Of a stretch of DNA of 64,000 nt, positions 12,401-24,900 are shown in pieces. The translations under genes were made by a program, and so were the position numbers. The notes below the pieces were generated by a model. It was not told where the DNA came from. It made no database searches and saw nothing but the letters and a program-made list of their open reading frames with translations. Every line of letters starts with the position of its first letter. Positions within the stretch are counted from its first letter, which is position 1. Source of the stretch: Haliclystus octoradiatus (taxonomy: Eukaryota > Cnidaria > Staurozoa > Stauromedusae > Haliclystidae); NCBI GenBank assembly GCA_916610825.1, contig OU744449.1, forward strand, positions 23,697,793 through 23,761,792. The letters are read 5' to 3'.

Positions 12401-15400
12401 GATCTTTATCAATAAGTTTGTAATGAAGTGCTTGTATTAACGTTTTTGCTACTTTTGTTTTTGTAACTGTAAGTTTCGTTGTGGTTCTTTCTCTTAATTT
12501 TTGTTGATTGTCCCATTTGTTGATATTTCAACAAACATGCAATAGAATGTTTGAAATTTACATTTGATAGTACCGGTAGTGTCTGACGTCAAATGCCCAA
12601 TCCTTATTTTGAAAATAGGATCTTAAGACCATTTTTCACTGCACAACAAATGCTGCGGAAAAAGACATTCCTGAGACTGCTCATGCAGAGTATTGACTTT
12701 GTGACGTCAAAATGTCGCCAGGCAAGTCGCCGAGAAAGATTATGTTGATTGAAAACTTTTCAACATTACTGATATCGCCAACGCGCAACATTTTGTCCAT
12801 TTGGAAAATATAAGACAATGCCACATTAACAATAATTTTCATAAACAATAGTAAACACTGTCTATTTTTGAAGGTAACCATTTTTGGCACTAGGAAAAGT
12901 CGAAATAATTCTCATTTGCGTTGAAATCGCAATTGCTTTTCGATCAACATTTTCTTTGTGCTGTGGAAAACAGGCTTTGATACATCAAAATCTAGACATT
13001 GTGTAGCATTTTTGTAATTTTTAGCTCATTTCTATGACCATTTTATGTGTATTTGAGCTAAGAAAGATTTGCCCGTATAATTTACAGTCCTTGTAAAAGC
13101 TTCCCTGCTGTGATGCTATTCTTTGGTCAGTTCAATACCTTAACTGTGCCTTGTGAATTGCATTACAAATCTGTTTAATTCATACAATGTATCCCTGAGA
13201 TCGAAAACAATAATTATCATGATAACATTTCCCCACCTTTTTCTATTGTTTACTCTATACAATATTGTGTTTATTTCTATTGTTTTTGCAAACTCTCAAA
13301 CAGGGTCCGACAAAAGTAAGAATCCTGCAATCCAGAAAATTGGAGCAAATTCAGAAGAAAATTTGTGTTTTTATGATTTATAGGTCAAACTTCAACAATA
13401 AAATTCAGAAGAAAATGTTGAAATGCCTCTAGGATTCGAACCTTTTGTCGGAACCTGCTCTTAAGCTACATTGACTTCATAATGCCTTTATTAGGGGGTT
13501 CTAGCTTATATATTGAGTAATAGCTTTACTTTTATTTCTTCTGAAAGTACCACAATCAAAACAAATGCAAGGATTTGGTCATTCAAATATAAACCAATCA
13601 ATGCAAGGTAACTATATACAATGTACTGTATTACTGTATGCAAGATAAACCAGTCTGGAGCTCATAATCATTGATACAATTCAGTTTCTCGTCTTTGCTT
13701 GCCACATGGAATAAATTACAAACATAATTATTTGATGATTAATGATTAATAGTAATATTTTAAAAAAATGGTATAAAAATGTTTCATTAATCAATACGAG
13801 AAACAAGTTATATTTTTATATTTTGTTTATCCATCTCTTGTATAAATTCAAATAAATCATGTAGTTGCTTTGACTATTCTAAATCTCTCTTCCTTCTATA
13901 TACCAACATTTTCTTCCTGTTTAAGGCTTTATTCTGATTTCTCTACCAAAAATTCACTGATTTCATGAACTGTTACTAAACTTTATGAATATTCATGATC
14001 CGATAATAAATGACAGGGAAATCGATGTTATAACAATATTAACTATTAAAAAGTTTGAATATCTACAGCACTTTGTCACAATCAAGCTGATAGATTGATA
14101 GTATATAATTAAGACTTCAATACAACATGTTCGTACAGTTGCCACGAGGGGAATAAACTAAAACATAGGTTACATACATATTCGATAATAGCAGTCACGC
14201 TCATATCAGGTTACACTTACTCAGGTTACATACAGTTAAGCTGTACGTAACATCTCCCTTCCCTTAAAACATAATTAATAACTGTAAGATTCTATTTATT
14301 GATTATTAAAGTTCCTTATTAAAGTCCTTGGTAATTTTTTATGATTATGATAAAACTGTGAGATCATTGTTTGATTGTTAAGAATTAACGTTATTTATTT
14401 TCTAATTAATCTGGAATAAATCTATTTGGTGGTCTAACCACTCTACCACTCTTTCTTGTAGCTGTATCACCATTTGTATCACCATTTCTCCCATTATTTT
14501 GCAATACATCATTATCGTTAGTATCATCGGCTACTTCTAGATCATGATCTTCTTCATCAGTAGTAATACTTGGTACTAACTTTAGATGTTGCCGATTCCT
14601 CCGGTATATTGTTCCATTGAATTTAATTAAGTATGATCTTCTTGACTTATTAGCAGCAATAATTTTCCCTTTTTCACTCCATTTGTTATCCTTCCCAATA
14701 CGAGTACGTACGTAATCATTTACTTTTAATACCGGTAAATCTCGTGCTCCATTTCGAGAGTCATAATTTTTCTTGTACCTTTCTTTTTGTTGAATATCAT
14801 TTTTCCTCATCTGTCTATCCACTGGTGATTTTGGTATGAGAGTTGATGGTAGAACTGGCAATTTCGTCTGAAGATTTCGTCCCATCAGCGCTACAGCTGG
14901 TGCAACACCTGTTGTACTATGTGTTGTATTTCTATGTTGTAACAATGCCAAATCAACATCAGCTTGGCTTAAAATCTTTTTCGCAACGGCTACGCCTCTT
15001 TCTGCTTCCCCATTTGATTGCGGATGATATGGATCAGTTGGATCATGATGAAACCCATAAGATATAGCAAAATCCTCAAATTCTGATGCTGAAAATTGTG
15101 GACCATTATCGCTCACCACTGTATCAGGTATGCCATGTGTTGCAAACACACTTTTAAATTTTGAGATTGTAGTCGAGCATCTCGTATTTGTTAACAGTTT
15201 AATGTCTATCCATCGAGAGTAATAATCCATAAAAACTATGTATGATTTATTATTGTGTGTAAATAAATCACAGGCAATTTTCTGCCATGGCCTTGAAGGC
15301 AGTGGTGTTGGCTTTAAAGGCTCTTTTCTATTATTTCTTGATGTGATTTGACAGTCATTACACGCCTCTATTGTTTCAGTAATAGATTTTCCAATACCTG

Positions 15401-18400
15401 GCCACCATACACTAATTTTTGCATTTTCTCTGCATTTAGTAATACCTTGATGACTTTCATGTAATTTATGCATAATGTCATTCTGCAATATACTAGGAAT
15501 GACAATACGCCCCTGGTAAGTAATTAATTCTTTTACAATTGATAACTCACTTTGATGTTTAATATATGCTTTTACATTATTATTTACAGAACTTTGAACA
15601 GCTGGCCACCCATGAATAATATAACGTTTAACTTCTATTAATGTTTCATCTTTTTCAGTGGCTGTTTTTATAGCTTCAAGTCTGTTGTGGCTAACAGGCC
15701 AACCTTGTACAATGGTGTTAACAAACAGCTCAATCTCATCACTTTTTAAGGTCTCATGATCAGATGGTAATATCACTGGATTACGGGACAAAGCATCTGC
15801 TATTAGCAAATCTTTACCTGGTACATGGGTAACATTAGGGTTGAATCGCATCAGTCTCATTAAAAGACGCTGACAGCGAATTGGGCATTCATCTAAGTTT
15901 TTGGTGGTCATCAGTGGTACAAGCAGTTTGTGATCTGTGATTAATTCAAATGATGGCAATCCTATCAAGTATTTAGCAAACTTTTCACATGCCCATACTG
16001 AAGCCAAAGCTTCTTTCTCAATTTGGGCATAACGTTTCTCAGACTTAGATAATTGTCTGGAACAAAAGGCAACCGGGCGGAATTCACCCTGGCAGCGTTG
16101 TAGTAAAACACCACCTAATCCAAACGAGCTAGCATCTGCACTAACCATTAACTCCTGATTTGGGTCATAAAATACTAATGATGGTAAATTTTTAAATTCC
16201 TCTTTAATGTCTATTAACGCTTGTATCTGCGGAGACCCCCAATACCAACTTTTATCACCTTTTAATAATTCACTTAATGGATAAAGCTTTGATGACATGT
16301 TCGGAACAAATTTTGTTAAGTAATTCAACATACCCATAATTGTTCTAAGCTCACTAATATTATTTGGAGCTTGTAACTGAAATAGTGCATTTAATCGGTC
16401 ACTGTGTGGTCTGATTCCATCAGAGCTGATAGTATGGCCAAAATATTTCAATTCTTGGCAATTTATCTGACATTTTTCTTTATTTAGCTATTTCCAGATT
16501 TATAAATTTTGTCATAAACCTTGTCTAATCGTTGGTTGTGTTCTTGTTCAGTATTACCATAGACTATAATATCGTCCATAATAACGTTACACCCATCAAT
16601 ATCACTTAACAGATCTTCCATTTTCTTTTGAAAAATTTCTGGGGCACAACTTATTCCCATAGGTATTCTATTAAAGCAAAACCTTCCTATTGGCGTAATA
16701 AAAGTTGTTAGCATTGAGCTTTCTTCATCAAGCAGGATTTGGTAATAACCGCCTGATGCATCTAATGCACTGAAATGTTTTGCTCCTGCTAAATTGGGAG
16801 CTACATCATCTAAGTTTGGTAGCATAAAATGTTCTCTCTTTACACTGCAATTGAGCTTCTTATTATCGACGCATATTCGAACCTTCCCATTTTTCTTCAC
16901 TACAGGTACCATGGGGGAACACCAATCAGAAGGGCTGGATACTTTCCTAATAATCCCTTTTTCTTCCATTCGAAGTAATTCTTTCTTAACTTCAGGCAAA
17001 ATAGGAAACGGTACTCTACGTGGAGCTGTCACGCAAGAAGGAGTAGCACCATCCTTAAGGGTGATTTTTACTGGTGTTGTAATCATTTTACCAAAAGATG
17101 CAAATATATTATTTTCAATATTGTCAATGCGTTTAATTAGATTAAATGTAATGAGTTCATTTCGTCCTAACAAATTGTTTTTCGTTCCACGGATTACATA
17201 TATCTCACAGTTCTCAAACGTTAAACCGTGACATAACTTAGTTGTAAACTTACCAACACAACGAACTGCCCCGCCAGGCGATGACAGGTGTTTACTTACG
17301 GCTGCAAGTTCAGGTTTCAGATATAAACTTTTCCAAGTGCTCTCTGTAATAACTGTAACGTCTGCACCAGTATCCAATTTAAATTCTATATCTTTCATAT
17401 TTATCTTCATGTTTATATTCCATGGTTCCGCATTGGCTTTGTTGTATGTAATGGAATCCAAATAAAATTCATCATTGCTATCCTCGTCTGTCTCAACTTC
17501 TACTATTTCCCTGATATTCTTTGAACGACACATTTTCGCAAAATGTCCTGGTCGTTTACATTTGTTGCAACTCTTTCCTTTTGCAGGACATCGATCTTGC
17601 TCGTGTTGATATCCACATTGGCTGAAATCTTGATTTTGACGCGTTGTTCGTGTTGCTGTTGACGACCAATTCCTCTGATATCGACCTTTGTTTGACCGCA
17701 ACTCTTGAACACTCAACTCTTCATTCACGCTCGACACGCTATCATCATCTTCATTCATTCGCGATTGTTGTTTAATTTGCATTTTAATCATCTCTGTTTG
17801 TCTTGAGATATTAATAGCTTTGGCCAAAGTTAATCCACTGGTAACAGGCGCGGATCCAGGAATTATTTTATAGGGGTCAAAATTAATTACGTCACTTGCC
17901 ACACCCATTTTTGACCACGCCCAATTTGTATACCAAAGAAAGATTGAGCAAGAAGATTTGAGTCAGTCAAAGAATCACACAATGATAAACATATAATTAC
18001 AATAAATGTTACATTGGAATGGCTATCTTGCCATAAATTTATATAATTTTATCGAATTTCTCTTCACCAAGAACTAGTCTTCAATCTCCACTGTACAATT
18101 CAGGTACAATCTGCAATATTGAAAAATGGCAATCCACAATTAAGGAATATTTATATGAACTTAGGCCTACTATGAATACGTACACGTATTAAAGGGGTTT
18201 AGTATAATATCCCTCAAATTGGTGACAAGGCTAAATTCATATTCTATTTCAGGAACGAATTTTGCAAGGTATATAGAACCACAATATTTTTCTAAGCGAA
18301 AATCTTAACCCATTACAGTATTATATTAGATTCAAAGTGGTAGTATCGCGCTTCCCATACTGCTCCCGTTTTTTATGTAAACAGCGGGGCCGGCTTGTTT

Positions 18401-21400
18401 TACTTTCTACTTTAGGTAAACTAATTTTGATGTCGGGCTATATTTAAATCAATTTCTAGAGATATAAACAGGGACATGCTGATTGCTCTATGAACACTTA
18501 GACACTCATTTTGAATTTCATTATTAGAAAATTAAATTAAATCAAATCAAATCAAAGAAGAACTACAATTACATTTATTTCAAACATAAATGAGGGTTTG
18601 TAATGGTTCATCTGACTCAGCCCTCTGTACTGTGGTTGCTTTTGCAAGGTTCAGATTTATTTATCTTCTGTTGACCTTGGAAAATTTGACACATTTGAGT
18701 TCAGGTTGAAAAGCGACATATATGAACGAGGATATAAACAATATTAATATAACAGACGTACTTACACATTGCATTCTCCAAGTTATCTACCAGTTTGTAC
18801 AATTTCATATACAATTCTTGCACATATTTCTGCAAGTGGATCAATCGGCTTTCCAAATCCATCTTTCAAAAATATCTCGTTGATGATTAATGGCAATCAA
18901 TTCGTAATAATTCGAGGAAAGCTTTCATAAAATAAATAAAATCTTTCTTCATGGCCATTGAAATAAACATGGTTTGTAGAATTGCTATAATTTGTTCTGA
19001 TGCTTCCACGCTGATAGTCACACGAGACAAAGACCGTTAAATAAAACTGCAGAACTATTTAGCTAAAAGAAGCGCCACGTGCAGTTGCATATGAAGCTGC
19101 TTTGAATTTATCCAATCAGATATCAAGGCGTGCAACTTCTGCGAACAGCTTTGCGAACATGTTTTAAAATTACGACCTTGACATACAGGCAAAATTTTCC
19201 TCAAATTTAGTGTGTCAAAATTATCACGTGGGGGTGTCAATTGTTATTTTTTCTAGCAATTCGCCAATCGGTGACTCGAACGAACAAAAGAAGTGGGATA
19301 GGCGGTCAAAATAGCTCCCGGATGAGTATGGCAGTCCTGTTCTTTCCTTGGCAACACGCTGGCAACGAGTATGTCAATTGTTATAAAGATGAGAAACAGA
19401 TCAATAGACGGAATGATAAACAATAGATTTTCTACGACCGCAAAACTGTAATCGTGACGTTGTTGTGGATCTTTTCTACTGCCGCAGCATACCGCAACAC
19501 CGCTTGACTCACGTCAGTATATTACGTAATCTAATACAACTGCTGAAGAAATCATAACTCTGAACGAAATTCAATACGAATGCGATCATTACAATCATCT
19601 ACAATGATTTATTACAAAATAATTACGAAAATTAAATATTGAGAATTTATACTTAAAAATGATCGAATAGAAGATAAAAAGGAAAGATAAGTTTGATAAA
19701 AATATAAAAATATATTTATTATTAACAGAAGAACGAAACGATGATGCTATTTATAATGACGTCATCTTAAAATTTCACTAAAAAATTTAGGGGTGTCATT
19801 TGCCATACTTGCACCCCTCTGGATCCGCGCCTGACTGGTAAGCTGTAATTTTTGCTTGACTTGTTTGTCTTTCAGACCAAGAACAAGACGATCACGCACG
19901 TGGTCATCTGCGTCGATATACGAACAATGAATAACTAATTCTTGTAATGACCGAATATATTCTTCAACGGATTCCCCTTGGTTTTGTCTCCTTTCGTTAA
20001 AAATCGCCCGTTCATGTATTATGTTTCGTTTAGGGATGAAATATCCTGTAAATTTCTCACTGATTTCTTTATAATATTCGTCTGCGTCATCTGGCTTTAT
20101 TTTAGCATCCAACGATAACGTTTTAAAAATCTTTGAAGCTTCTCTGCTACCCATGCAGTAAATTAAAGCATCTCGTTGATTTTCACCAACTTGTTTATCA
20201 AGAAACGAAATTCTTCTGATTCGGTTAAAATCATCTAACCAATCTTCCCAATCGGCCGGTTTAAATGAAAATTTCGCTGGCTGTTGATATTGTGCCATTT
20301 TGGCTAACGCTGATTTTAACAGTTAGTAATTAAAGTATAATGGAAAATATAAAATAACTTGTAGTAATATAATAAATTTAACATCTGACACCATGTCACA
20401 ATCAAGCTGATAGATTGATAGTATATAATTAAGACTTCAATACAACATGTTCGTACAGTTGCCACGAGGGGAATAAACTAAAACATAGGTTACATACATA
20501 TTCGATAATAGCAGTCACGCTCATATCAGGTTACACTTACTCAGGTTACATACAGTTAAGCTGTACGTAACACACTTGAATAAATGTGCGGCAGAAATAG
20601 ATTCTTTAAAACATCGAAGAATGTGTATTCTTTGACTCTTTCGCCATATATTATTATTATTTACCGGTCTGTCAAATGAAGACATAGAGCCCTATATTAA
20701 TTATCTGCTATTAGATAAACATACATTTTATTATATACATATGTATGTATTATAGGCTGTACATAAGCGGTAGAATTAATATTTAATGTTTTATCCTGTA
20801 TCTGCCTGACATGGCAATTTTATTGTTATGCAAATATATTATCTATCTATCTAACTATTCTTTAAAACATCAATATATCCGTCGTTTCTTATCGGACATG
20901 TATGAACTTTACAAATATTCATAAACTCTTCAGGAACAGTTAATGAAATTTAAGCCATTTGTATGTCCTTGAACTGTTTTAACAGGTGCTTAGATGCCTA
21001 CACTACTCATAGAAGATGCATATGACCGTTAAACAAATGTCAAATGATGTGCATCTGTTTTCAGGTCAACCTGGATTTTTATCAGACGCACAATCAATTT
21101 TGAAAGGATGGAAAGAAACACTTGTTGGTGCTGGTCCACCTTCACATGCTACACCATCATCTAATCATAAATATCATTTACATGAAGAAGATAATCAAAG
21201 ATCAAATGTAACTTTACCATCAAACACGTTCACAGCATTTAATAATTCAAGCAAACATTCACCAAACATATCTACGGATGGTAATAGCTTATTTGTTATT
21301 GATCAAATTCTAAATTATTCCTGCTATTTCTTCGGCCTTTATTTAGTGATTTGAATGAATTGAAGTTTTTCCAAACTAAATGTGAGTTCATGAACTGCCT

Positions 21401-21944
21401 ATGAACAATTTCTTGAAGTGTCCCTAAAAAGTCCATAGCGTTAGGTCACCTCGCCTAATTTTCGCCAACCTGTTCATGAATCTTTCATAAACCGTCCATG
21501 AAGACTTTGTGAATATCAAGCTATTTATTGTTCATCAACTGTTTCACAATGGCATTCTAGCTATAAGTATCTCAAACATTTGTAACTACTTTATTTCTTG
21601 GCAGGTAGCTACAACGGTTTATCCCCTACATCTGTTCAGCAACCTCAATTCACAACACCTCATTCCACCCCAACGTAAGAAAATTACTAAAACATTACAA
21701 TTCATATTATCATTATTTTGCCGTGTGATTCAATCATTTGTTGTGTGATTTTCCAATTTATATAAGTTATTTAGTTGCTACTCGAGTCTGTTTATCCGTA
21801 TAACCTGGTCTTGCATTTTAATCAGGGCTCATAAAAATGAGGACCACTGGGACCGCTAACTAATCGCAGACACAATTTGAGAACAATGGAACTATTGCAG
21901 ACACAACTTTCAAAGTTGCACAAATGTCCCACTGTTATTGAATG

Positions 21945-21991
<47 letters not shown>

Positions 21992-24900
21992 GTATCATTT
22001 ATTCAGCACCCGATAAGCTTGGAGGTTTTTTCACAGGACTGTAGTTGCTTTGGTAGTTAAAAGCTTAATAGCTTAGGCTTTGTTCACTAAATTATAAGTT
22101 TACCTGCCTTTGTCATTTCCCTGTCTGAATTAGTAACAATGAAACTACAGTAATCCTGATAATTATAAAGCACAATTTAATTTGTGTTGTATGTACTGTT
22201 TTGCGTAACTGTGTTGTGATTATAAAATCGTTTTGCAACACCGTTTCATTTTTGTAGTTTACCTCTTGAGCAAACACCAGAATACCGTGCTATTAATGAT
22301 TTAACATCGACCGGTGGTATCAAAGTTGAGCCAAATAAAAAAGATATTGACTCATTTATATCAAGGTAAATATTCTGCTATCAAAGATATGTAGCTCTAG
22401 TATCAACCATCAAGCTGTGATGCAATCAAGTCTCCCCTGCAAAAAAACAGTTTAAAAGTTCATAAACAGTTCATAAACATTAAATGGTTCAATGTTTATG
22501 AACCTTCGCGAACAGTTCATGAACAGTTCATGGCAAATTCAATCAAAATTAGGCCATTAACATTCATGAACTCCTGAACTGTTCTTGCAGGGGCTGTTAT
22601 GTTCGTCACATCTATAGAATGTGGAAGTTACCTTTCTATAGTAGTCATTCCAGTGACACCAACATTGTTGTCAAACCTTTTATTCGAAAGGTGATCCTTC
22701 ACAATTGGTATGATACAGATCTTGTAATGGTCTAGACTCAATCACCATGTATCACTCATTAAAACTAATCACCAGAACAGAAGTACCGTAGGCCACAAAC
22801 GTGTAAATTCTGTTTCAACCGATTTTCAAAATTCTAATTTCCGCAATTAGATAAAATGTACCAAAGTCATTGGTATTCAAGTAATTTTTTTTTGCACAAC
22901 CTCCATCAAATATTTATTAAATCAATTTATTTCACAGAATGATTATTGTTTTCACCATAGTGGTTGGTTATATGTGTTAGTGTTTTTTCAAGTGTGTGTG
23001 ACTTTGAATGGTCAGATGCCCTTTCTGATGCCAACCAAAAAATAGTGCTCCTGCCAGGGATTGAACCCAAGACCCTGCAGACCGAAATCCATCAACCAGC
23101 TAACACTAACCACTTCACTATGTCCTGATGTTGTTATACATATTCGCATGATTGCATTTTGATCTTAATGTAATGGATTTTTATTCCTGATTTCAGATGT
23201 AAGACTTGGGATGCGACAAAAGTTACTGAGGCATTAAAACAATGTCTAGAATCAACAAATAGTAGTAATCAAATAGTAAGTTTTTTAATCTCATCGTTTG
23301 GGAAATTATTTGACCCACCTATACTCTGCAAAAAGCAGCTCGTGAAGGTCTTGATTGGTAAATCGCTAATGATAGTAATAATAAGTTTATTTATTTCTAT
23401 AGCGCTGTCTTCAAAAATTGCTCGATAGCGCTTCACAATCTATAAAATTAGAAAAACTTTAGGTAATAGTACTGGGTACTTTTATTTATTCATCTTTACT
23501 GGTACTAGGTGTAGCACTGTCCTTGGGAAAAACATTTCAGGGGCTCATGTGTAGTTCATGAACTGCTGAACTGTTTTTTTGCAAGATTGATAGCTCCACA
23601 CTGTGTCCAACTTTCCGCACTTAATACGGGAGAGTTGATTTGATTCTTCATTTATGCACACATGTTGTTTTGATTTGTCTGCAAAAGAGTCTGTGTCCCC
23701 CCAAATAGATAAGCACTAGTGCTTATGTGACTGAGTGACTATCAGTTGTCATTGATAATAAGCTGAAAATGTAATATTATTATGATATTTTGAGATCTTT
23801 CTTGAAAAACTTTCATCAAGACTTTTATAAACGTTTCACAAACACTTCATCAACTCCCAAGAACTGTAATAATGAAGGCCCATGACCTGTTAAAGAACTG
23901 TTATAGAAAGGTCCATGAGCTGTTTACATACAATACATGACCTACATATTCATGAAATGATTGTTAATAAACGGTTCATGAAAAGCTAACAAGGTTCACT
24001 GAACTGTCTACAAACGCATTCACTAAGCTTGGAATGCATTATGGGAGTAAAACCAAAGTTATTCCGTCGATTTCAGGGTTTGATAAAAATGGGGATTCGG
24101 AGACTAAGAGTCATGGAAGGATAGCAAAGATTCAGAAAGGAATAGTGGCTTTCAAAATTTTCAAACTCAGAAGAAAATGTAACATCCTTTCGTTTCCTTT
24201 CGATAAATGAAAAAGTACAAATTTTTATTTTTATCAAAATCAGCCCACAACTATAAAGACGTGATCATATTTACATGATGTAGACCCAAACGTTTTGGAA
24301 AGTAAAAATTACAGTCCAGGAAGGAGTGATATTTGATCGGACCCTTGAAATAATATACTGTGTTTACAATAAGAAATTAGCGCACAGTTTCCTATGAGCC
24401 ATATAGTCTTACAAGAGGACACGTAAAGAGAAAACAAGAAGAATTTTATATGCATTTGAGCTAAGAAGGGTTTGACCGTAAAATTTCTGCCCTTGTAAAA
24501 GCTGTCCTGCTGTGATTCTATTGTTTGATCGGTTCAACACCTCTACTGCACCTTGCGAATTGTGCTCTATGCTTTATATAAGTATCGATGTCTTCCAGCT
24601 ATGACACCAGATAATGTACTTATATTTCAGAAAGCGTTATATGTTATTGATAGTATAACAACATCAAATTCTGAAAGACCTGAATTAAAAAGATCTTTAA
24701 AGAAACATTGTTATGAATCTGTATCTAATATGAAAAATTCAACATCAAAAGCAGCGAGAGACAAATCAAATAAGGTATGTCATGTTTTCATCATCTCAGT
24801 ACAATGCAATACATAGTATATATACACATGATATATAAATATCATGACCATACTTATAAATTGATTTTTCAAATTTTAATTAACTGATTAAATTATTTTT

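Larger units (their letters stand above)
14069..20577 (-). mobile_element. Full-length Ty3/gypsy-type LTR retrotransposon with nested hAT
   Basis: Identical 179-bp LTRs at 14074-14252 and 20394-20572 (each TG...CA in element orientation) are flanked by the 5-bp target duplication cactt (14069-14073 and 20573-20577). Read on the minus strand the order is gag, CCHC zinc knuckle, protease (DTGA), reverse transcriptase, RNase H and integrase, the Ty3/gypsy (Metaviridae) order. No env ORF is seen. The element is 6499 bp between LTR ends, of which 1989 bp is a later hAT insertion. It sits antisense in tepsin intron 8. Identical LTRs mean a recent insertion, yet the copy is broken by the hAT insertion and a pol frameshift. 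Confidence 0.93.

Noticed and set aside
16794-17231. 145-codon plus-strand ORF
   Set aside because: Antisense shadow of the gypsy protease/RT frame.
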